Assembly (NCBI GenBank): GCA_037447655.1
Contig: JBBHKE010002560.1
Span: 293,206-306,404, forward strand
Source: Zygnema cylindricum
Taxonomy: Eukaryota > Streptophyta > Zygnematophyceae > Zygnematales > Zygnemataceae
DNA length: 13,199 bases
Direction: 5' to 3'
Shown here: positions 9,001 through 13,199 of the stretch, piece by piece
Layout: the number at the start of each line of letters is the position of its first letter
Position numbering within the stretch: the stretch's first letter is position 1
Program-made: the position numbers and the translations under genes
The notes under the pieces: model-generated
Database searches by the model: none
Seen by the model: only the letters and a program-made list of their open reading frames with translations
What the model was told of the DNA's origin: nothing

Positions 9001-10818
9001 AAATTTGGCCAAAGTGGTAAAATTTGGCCAAAGTGGTATTAGGCCACTTAGATGCTAGTTAAACTCAGGTTTTATTGCATAAAAAACTTTCAAATGGAAG
9101 ATTATTATTTTTTTGTTTTTTAAATGAGTTATGAGTTTGGAATTCTTTTTCCTGAGGCATTCCGGAGGAGTTGTTTATATGTCTTAAGTCCAAACCCTTT
9201 TTTTTTTCCCGAAAGCAGGAACAGTTTATACACTGTCATCCTATTCCTATTTATTGGAAGCTGATGTTTTGTTGCTTTCGTTTACTTTGGGGGCTGCTGA
9301 ATTGTTCTTCAGGTGGGAGATTTTGGGCTTTCAAAATTGAAGCATGCAACCTTTTTGAGTGCAAAATCTGGAAGAGGAACGGTGAGCAAAAGTTTAACTA
9401 CTGTTGCTTCAGTTTGGGAATGTGGGACATCTTTGGCTTCGTGTTTAGGATTTGGAAATATGATTGTGCTTGGCATCTAAAATACTGACATAGCCTTTAT
9501 AAGGCCACTGTCCACAAACTGGAGTGCTAATGTTGCATGAGTCCATAGCGTGATTAATCAAACTCTCTTGACAAAATTTGATTGGATTGATGGAGTTTTC
9601 TGGATTGGTGACCTTTGTACCCAATCCATATCACTATATTCTGAACGTTCAGCTTTGTTCTTGAGGCACGGAGTGTATACTTTCTGCTGTTGAGTCACTG
9701 CAAGCTTTTGCTAGTTTTGAAGTGGAGTAACATGCATAGACAACGTAGTTAATGGATGTTTTCGGGTTTTTTTCTACTGCAGCCACAATGGATGGCGCCT
9801 GAAGTCCTTCGGAATGAACCGTCAAATGAAAAGTAAGGATGGTTTTTTCTTTAAATGTTTAGCTCCACATTGTTCTGCCACTCACATGTTGAAGTATTAT
9901 TAGATGAGCAATCTTAGCTACCGTAAAAGACTTTTGTCTTCACTTTGCCTGACACTCCTTTGCTTGGCGGAAAAGGGAAAAGGGAGGGGGAGAAGGTGTG
10001 TAAATTGATAAATATACATTGTATCCCATCACTCTTTAAGCTGTCCTTCATCATTGCAAAACCATGTGTCTTGTTTAAGTCGGGAAGTTGACCAAGAGTC
10101 GTTTTGCCACATGCAGATCCGACGTGTACAGTTTCGCCGTAATTCTATGGGAACTCGCCACTCAAGATGTTCCATGGAACGGTTTGAATCCCATGCAGGT
10201 GAATTGAACAATCTCCAAAAACATTTTCTGTATGGATAGAGGATTGAGTGGCTGAGACTTCGTACTTCAAAATCATTTTTCTCTCTAAAGCTTCCTGTCA
10301 GAATGTCTAAAACAAGCTTGAAACTGTGTGTGAAATCCGGGAATTGTATTTTTGCAGGTTGTTGGGGCAGTAGGTTTTATGGATCGGCGTTTGTCTATTC
10401 CAGTGGACCTTGATCCAGGAGTAGCAAAGCTAATTGAAGAGTGTTGGTGCAAGTGAGTGGACAATCTCTACAAAATCGCCACTTGTGACTGCTTCTGTTT
10501 TAAGGTTTTTGGAGAAGTCGCTTTCGTTTGTTGGATGTTATCGTTCTGTTCCTCTGATCAGTTTATAAGGTGCATTCCTGATTTCAATGCACAGATTCTA
10601 AACTGGATGGATGGTCTGGATTGTGGTTGATGTGTTACAGTGGTGAGTTTCTTTTATGAGGGGTAGTGGACTTTTAGTTTAAGAGGAATTGTACTGAAAC
10701 CAATGCCTGAGTTTGCAGTGAACCAAACGACCGACCATCTTTTGAGGAAATTCTTCCTCGTCTCAAAGCGATGCAAGTTCCTCTCAGTGCTCAGAAACGG
10801 CAATCACTCGAGAATTGA
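2677..10818 (+). CDS. PAS domain Raf-like protein kinase (plant MAPKKK-related, group B2 architecture), 14 exons
   Basis: Exons: 2677-3018, 3903-4081, 4299-4731, 4934-5837, 7191-7231, 7424-7492, 7732-7832, 8229-8307, 8704-8802, 9313-9381, 9783-9832, 10117-10198, 10358-10452, 10719-10818. They sum to 2643 nt, which is 880 residues plus TGA. Every intron is GT..AG and frame is kept throughout. Domains: coiled coil (about 28-110), PAS (about 154-258), Ser/Gly-rich linker (about 260-600), kinase (about 604-868). Kinase residues seen: glycine loop GQGSCGTV from 618, Lys638 (VAIK), Glu656 (helix C), gatekeeper Thr685, HRD Asp734 with Lys736 and Asn739, DFG Asp752, APE Glu779, Asp791 and Arg853. All are intact, so an active Ser/Thr (dual-specificity-like) kinase is inferred, probably cytosolic or nuclear since no signal peptide or membrane helix is seen. 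Arabidopsis relatives RAF10/RAF11 act in ABA signalling. Start choice: ATG 2677 has A at -3; an in-frame ATG at 2614 has a poor context and would add 21 residues. The exon model is inferred without transcript data. Confidence 0.93.
3019..3902 (+). other. Intron 1 (884 nt)
   Basis: GTAAGA..GTCGCAG, phase 0. The short open frames inside have no recognisable content. No repeat or transposon is evident. Confidence 0.85.
3903..4081 (+). CDS. Exon 2: start of PAS domain
   Basis: Residues 115-173 plus two bases of Trp174. The acceptor is GTCGCAG at 3896-3902. The PAS fold begins near [20 protein letters not shown] (151-170), ending in ITYW split by the intron. The donor is G|GTGAGAG, phase 2. The frame is open upstream to 3792 inside intron 1, but the acceptor and family homology place the boundary at 3903. 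Confidence 0.9.
4299..4731 (+). CDS. Exon 3: rest of PAS domain and start of Ser-rich linker
   Basis: Completes Trp174 and encodes residues 175-318. The core PAS motif [19 protein letters not shown] is at 175-193, then [16 protein letters not shown] and [12 protein letters not shown], closing the PAS fold near residue 258. WNxxxExLFGWxxxEAxG followed by SWTGxFP is the signature of the PAS domain in plant PAS-Raf kinases. What it senses is unknown; I see no basis to assign a ligand. A serine-rich stretch follows ([19 protein letters not shown]). Donor CTT|GTAAGT, phase 0. Confidence 0.92.
4934..5837 (+). CDS. Exon 4: disordered Ser/Gly-rich linker and kinase start
   Basis: Residues 319-619 plus one base of Gly620. 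This is the largest exon (904 nt). It is mostly low-complexity Ser, Gly, Pro and Thr, with several SP-type sites (for example [20 protein letters not shown]), typical of a phosphorylated disordered linker. It ends with [18 protein letters not shown], the standard lead-in to the plant Raf-like kinase domain, and is cut inside the glycine loop. Donor G|GTGGGT is weaker than others in the gene. Acceptor sequence is CAGGCAG; only the first AG keeps frame. Confidence 0.9.
6008..6104. mobile_element. Short MITE-like foldback element, TA duplication
   Basis: Starts CACTGTGAATCGTTATTAG and ends TTAGTGATTCACGGTG, flanked on both sides by TA (6006-6007 and 6105-6106). The ends are imperfect inverted repeats and match the ends of the element at 6921-7117, so this looks like an older, 97-bp relative. 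It has no coding capacity. TA duplication suggests Tc1/mariner-type mobilisation (inference). Confidence 0.7.
6219..6275. repeat. Two-copy tandem repeat in intron 4
   Basis: A unit of about 27-29 nt, TTTACAGCACTTGG followed by a GT-rich stretch and GTGAATTG, occurs twice in tandem from 6219 and 6246. Copies differ by a small insertion. Each contains TTTACAG, an acceptor-like word. Confidence 0.75.
6921..7117. mobile_element. MITE with 28-bp perfect terminal inverted repeats and TA duplication
   Basis: The inverted repeats at 6921-6948 and 7090-7117 match base for base over 28 nt, starting CACCGCGAATCGTTATTAG. TA flanks both ends (6919-6920 and 7118-7119). The 197-bp element is non-coding and has a second inverted pair near its centre (GACGTGG 7013-7019 with CCACGTC 7031-7037), so the whole can fold back. 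Size, TA duplication and structure fit a Tc1/mariner-type MITE; the termini do not match the Stowaway consensus I recall. Perfect repeats imply recent insertion. It ends 73 nt before exon 5. Confidence 0.88.
7191..7231 (+). CDS. Exon 5: glycine-rich loop microexon
   Basis: 41 nt encoding residues 620-633, [14 protein letters not shown], which finish the ATP-binding glycine loop. The acceptor is TGTTGCAG and the donor G|GTGAGC. It is too short for ordinary ORF calling and was found by requiring the loop that follows IGQG. Frame joins exactly: G plus GA makes Gly620. Confidence 0.93.
7424..7492 (+). CDS. Exon 6: kinase beta-3 lysine and helix C
   Basis: 69 nt, residues 634-656: [20 protein letters not shown] then EKE. 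Lys638 is the ATP-anchoring lysine and Glu656 is the helix C partner glutamate. Acceptor ATCGCAG, donor GAG|GTGAGC, both phase 0. Confidence 0.93.
7732..7832 (+). CDS. Exon 7: kinase [11 protein letters not shown] segment and hinge
   Basis: Residues 657-689 plus two bases of Arg690. It contains [16 protein letters not shown], a strong mark of Raf-like/TKL kinases, and the hinge [10 protein letters not shown] with Thr685 as gatekeeper. Acceptor GAGCAG, donor AG|GTAAAT, phase 2. Confidence 0.94.
7833..8228 (+). other. Intron 7 (396 nt)
   Basis: GTAAAT..GCTCAG, phase 2. No ORF, repeat or element of note. Confidence 0.85.
8229..8307 (+). CDS. Exon 8: kinase helices D and E
   Basis: Completes Arg690 and encodes 691-716: [20 protein letters not shown] followed by [15 protein letters not shown] is conserved across plant group B Rafs. 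Acceptor GCTCAG, donor ATT|GTGAGA. Confidence 0.93.
8308..8703 (+). other. Intron 8 (396 nt)
   Basis: GTGAGA..TTACAG, phase 0, T-rich. Nothing else recognisable. Confidence 0.85.
8704..8802 (+). CDS. Exon 9: catalytic loop (HRDLKSSN)
   Basis: 99 nt, residues 717-749, beginning [20 protein letters not shown] and ending [10 protein letters not shown]. Asp734 is the catalytic base; Lys736 and Asn739 complete the catalytic loop. Acceptor TTACAG, donor AAG|GTAAGT. Confidence 0.95.
8803..9312 (+). other. Intron 9 (510 nt)
   Basis: GTAAGT..CTTCAG, phase 0. Holds the 19-nt tandem repeat at 9001-9038 and T-rich tracts. No ORF of note. Confidence 0.85.
9001..9038. repeat. Perfect 19-nt tandem duplication in intron 9
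   Basis: AAATTTGGCCAAAGTGGTA occurs twice head to tail without mismatch. The unit contains the palindrome TTGGCCAA. A partial GGCCAC follows on the right. Confidence 0.9.
9313..9381 (+). CDS. Exon 10: DFG motif and activation loop
   Basis: 69 nt, residues 750-772, [20 protein letters not shown] then RGT. Asp752 binds magnesium. Ser765, Ser768 and Thr772 are candidate activation-loop phosphosites by position. The residue before DFG is Gly, where most plant Raf-like kinases I recall have Ala (VADFGLS). Acceptor CTTCAG, donor ACG|GTGAGC. Confidence 0.93.
9382..9782 (+). other. Intron 10 (401 nt)
   Basis: GTGAGC..CTGCAG, phase 0. Nothing further recognisable. Confidence 0.85.
9783..9832 (+). 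CDS. Exon 11: P+1 loop and APE motif
   Basis: 50 nt, residues 773-788 plus two bases of Lys789: [16 protein letters not shown]. Together with exon 10 it gives [12 protein letters not shown], typical of the plant Raf-like subfamily. Acceptor CTGCAG, donor AA|GTAAGG. Confidence 0.93.
10117..10198 (+). CDS. Exon 12: kinase helix F
   Basis: Completes Lys789 and encodes 790-816: [20 protein letters not shown] followed by NGLNPMQ. Asp791 is the invariant helix F aspartate. The acceptor is ATGCAG and the donor CAG|GTGAAT. Confidence 0.93.
10358..10452 (+). CDS. Exon 13: kinase helices G-H
   Basis: Residues 817-847 plus two bases of Asn848: [20 protein letters not shown] followed by [23 protein letters not shown] is shared with plant CTR1/EDR1-type and PAS-type Rafs. 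Acceptor TTTGCAG, donor AA|GTGAGT. Confidence 0.93.
10719..10818 (+). CDS. Exon 14: kinase C-terminus and stop
   Basis: Completes Asn848 and encodes 849-880: [20 protein letters not shown] followed by [12 protein letters not shown] and TGA at 10816-10818. Arg853 is the invariant arginine of the last kinase helix. Only about a dozen residues follow the kinase fold, shorter than the tail I recall for Arabidopsis B2 Rafs. Confidence 0.93.
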
Positions 10819-11550
10819 GATCTGTACAAACTGTGTGATCAATGTTTAAAAGAAACTCGGTGCTTTATCTTCTCTCTCACGAGGATAGCGTGTCCTTTTG
10901 TTCTTGCTGTATTGCATTTGGATGGGATTTTTTTAATAGGTTTAACTGTATCTCTTTCGGTAGAACTCTTGTCAATCTGTCCAGGGAATTCCTCGTCTTT
11001 TTCTACTTTCTATGCTTATCTGGAGTTGGCAGTGAATTATTGCCTTTTGCGTGCCCTTCAGAGCAAATTTTAATTATGTAGATGAAACTTTAGAGATGGT
11101 TAGATACATCGCGGTAGTTTGACTAAATGTAAACCATATTTCCATTTTAGGATGTTTTGCCATGGCCTGCTCAACGGATTGAAACAGTTCATAATGACAG
11201 GTGTAGACTTAAAGCTGGTATTTAGGATAGATCAGGGTAGTCGTAGCTTCTAACGAAAAACACGCTGTTTCAATCGGTAGAGAGTAGATTAGGCACAGAA
11301 AGGGAGAATATAATGCCGCTTCAATGGCGAATTTCTATACATTTCATCTTAATTTGGTCTAGTCAGTAGTCTTGAAACCTAATATGGGTAATACAGTCTA
11401 TATTCGGTTTGCACTTTAGCTGTAGATTGTCATCGTCTTGAAATTCAAAAAATCTTTGTTTGGACCCGGGAACTATATAAATTTTCCAGGGTAGGTGAAA
11501 TTCTAGCTGTTAAATACTGAAAATAAAAGGATATGTATTGACCTTAATGA
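10819..11550 (+). other. 3' UTR and candidate poly(A) region of the kinase gene
   Basis: T-rich sequence follows the TGA. AATAAA occurs at 11522-11527 within GAAAATAAAAGG. Plant poly(A) signals are loose, so the transcript end could lie anywhere from about 11100 to 11550. Open frames here have no recognisable content. Confidence 0.4.
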
Positions 11551-13048
11551 GAGATCGGTGAATTTGTGATCTGTTTGATCACTCGGCCGTAGACATTCTT
11601 ATTTTCTGTAAAGGCTCTCCAAAATGTGTTAGAGGATGTCATGCCCTCTTAATGAGAGCTATTTTTTGGAGGAATCTCTATAGAGATGCTACCTGGTTAA
11701 TCTGATTTTTTTTAAACTTGATTAATTTGTGGTTTCTTCTTTCAAGACAATTTTTTCTGCGTTTTTATGTTTTGTTTTTGATTTATATGATTCGGTACAT
11801 CCATAAAATATGCATGCTTTGGAGAAACTTGTGCATTTGGATCTGGTGAAGTACACATGATATTTTGATTCATATCTTATTTTTTATGTTTGTTGCTATT
11901 TTTGTTTTGAGGGATGCATATCATCATCATCAATCAGCATCATCATCATGTAATGTTTGGCTTATGAGAAGAACACACTTTTTATGGCGTGGTTCTGCCT
12001 TAAATATTAAGGCCGGCTTTTTGAAATACATACTTGCGGTAAGGTTTACTACAACGATTCGGTAGAAGCCAATATCAGCTGGGTTCTTGTCGCTCTTTTT
12101 GTTTTTTATTGTTGTTTTTCAGTGTTGGTTATGCCACCCCTTTTGTACCCCAAGACTCAGATGGTTTACCATCGTGCTTTTTAATTTATCCTGCAAGTCG
12201 GAGTATGTATTATACAAACTAGCTGCTTGTTTTAGCATTGCCGTATTCTTTTTGTCCCAGTGAACTCAGATACTTAAAGATCACGCTTTTTAATTAAGTT
12301 GTTATTTTTCTTTTTATATTTTACACAATCTGTGTAAGTTTAGCTCAACACATATGACAAAAATCAGGGTGCTTGAGAGGTTTTTGAAATGGAAAGGTTG
12401 CCACAAAGTAATTTTTGTGCATTGCGCCAAGTGTTTTGAATTGCAGACATTGTAATTTGATATGGGGCTAAACAAGAAATGTCGGAATGTCAATATTATT
12501 GCTTTCGATGTTAGTCAAATACAACGACGAATGATTTGTCATGCACGATTATATTTATTGCCTATGAAGGATTTTCGACCCTATTACTACTTCGTTGGAT
12601 GTGGTTTCGGACCAATTTTGGAGTTGGTCAATATTGAGCCGGCAGGGCACCAAAAGCCATTTTTGAGAGACGATTATGATCACACAGATTATTGTTTTGT
12701 TCTCTAATCGAACGCCCTATTAAAGTCTATGTAGCATAGTTAACTGTTAAGTTGCCAAAGTCCATTTAAGTGGAGCATTTTAAAGACTTGTTATTTCATC
12801 CGATTCTTGCTTTTTTTTGAAAAACTTTTTTTAATAAAAGTTTCTTTTTTTAAAGTCTTCTTCACAAAAAAAATGATAAAACCCGAATCCGAACATTTTC
12901 GCCACTAAGATTGTTGGGCATCCAAATAGTGTACAAAAAATCCACTAACGTGGATTATTCGACCACTAACTATGAAAAAATAATTCTACACATTCGTTTG
13001 TCAGATTTTGACTTGAAGCACCACGTTTCGTAGTGTTGGATGTCTTTT
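11551..13048. other. AT-rich intergenic DNA, no gene supported
   Basis: Mostly T-rich low-complexity sequence. It contains a foldback at 11617-11687, an ATC microsatellite, an 81-codon unassigned frame at 12462-12707, a hairpin at 12822-12843 (AAACTTTT/AAAAGTTT) that overlaps an AATAAA at 12833-12838, and ATCCAC..GTGGAT near 12940. Confidence 0.45.
11919..11949. repeat. ATC trinucleotide microsatellite
   Basis: An interrupted run of ATC/CAT units with CAATCAG in the middle. It lies outside any supported gene. Confidence 0.8.
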
Positions 13049-13199
13049 TTACGCAAAAATTAGTTGGGCACGTGTCGAGCGTGCCTGGGAACCGGGAGGT
13101 TCAGGTAAGATGTCCAAGGAGGTGTGCATGAGAAACCTGCAATCCACCCCAAATGCTGATGCTTCTCCGGATCCGTGACAATGCCCATCTCTGTTCATT
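13049..13199. other. Right edge: less AT-rich segment, possible fragment of a neighbouring gene
   Basis: Composition rises in G+C after about 13066. The - strand is open for 49 codons from ATG 13198 to TAA 13051-13049 (MNRDGHCHGSGEASAFGVDC..). The + strand has a strong donor-like CAG|GTAAGA at about 13112. CACGTGTC (G-box/ABRE) lies at 13069-13076. Neither strand gives a recognisable protein, so orientation and identity are open. Confidence 0.25.

Noticed and set aside
9171-9488. 105-codon + strand frame across exon 10
   Set aside because: It spans intron sequence and misses the DFG frame; it is a chance opening in T-rich DNA.
10029-10239. Short frames on both strands over exon 12
   Set aside because: Shadows of the true [13 protein letters not shown] frame.
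13090-13115. GGTTCAGGTAAGATG as a tRNA B box
   Set aside because: No matching A box or cloverleaf arms could be found around it.
1-13199. Bacterial-type defence system, CRISPR array or operon
   Set aside because: Spliced plant kinase gene, plant-like introns and MITEs show eukaryotic nuclear DNA; no regularly spaced repeats are present.

Overview
The window is nuclear DNA from a plant. It carries one complete, intron-rich protein-coding gene on the + strand (about 2677-10818), with AT-rich sequence on both sides. I joined 14 exons by hand from GT..AG boundaries, reading-frame continuity and family motifs. They give an 880-residue protein: an N-terminal coiled coil, one PAS domain, a long serine/glycine-rich linker and a C-terminal Raf-like (MAPKKK-type) kinase domain. 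No EDR1 domain precedes the PAS domain, which is the architecture of the group B2 plant Raf-like kinases (Arabidopsis RAF7-RAF11 type). Introns are mostly 160-500 nt, with longer ones of 884 and 1353 nt. That is unlike the very short introns of Selaginella and would fit a bryophyte or other seed-free plant, but the species cannot be fixed from this window.

Layout. 1-2676 is 5' flank. It has a cluster of CCGATA/TATCGG palindromes (about 140-285), two G-box sites (499, 1848), a short TACAG repeat, a TATA-like box (2578) and no convincing gene. 2677-10818 is the kinase gene: exon 1 is the coiled coil, exons 2-3 the PAS domain, exon 4 the low-complexity linker plus the start of the kinase domain, and exons 5-14 the rest of the kinase domain. 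Intron 4 holds two related foldback transposons (6008-6104 and 6921-7117) with matching terminal inverted repeats and TA target duplications. 10819 onward is 3' UTR and intergenic DNA, with loose poly(A) signals, an ATC microsatellite and foldbacks. The last ~150 bases are less AT-rich and may touch a neighbouring gene.

Function. In Arabidopsis, B2 Rafs (RAF10/RAF11) act in abscisic-acid and seed-dormancy signalling, and group B Rafs in general phosphorylate SnRK2 kinases. All kinase catalytic residues are present here, so the protein should be active. I see no operon-like or multi-gene system. The points most worth checking are the intronic transposon pair, the B3-like kinase C-lobe on a B2-like architecture, the VGDFG variant, and a possible retained-intron isoform that would lose the kinase domain.
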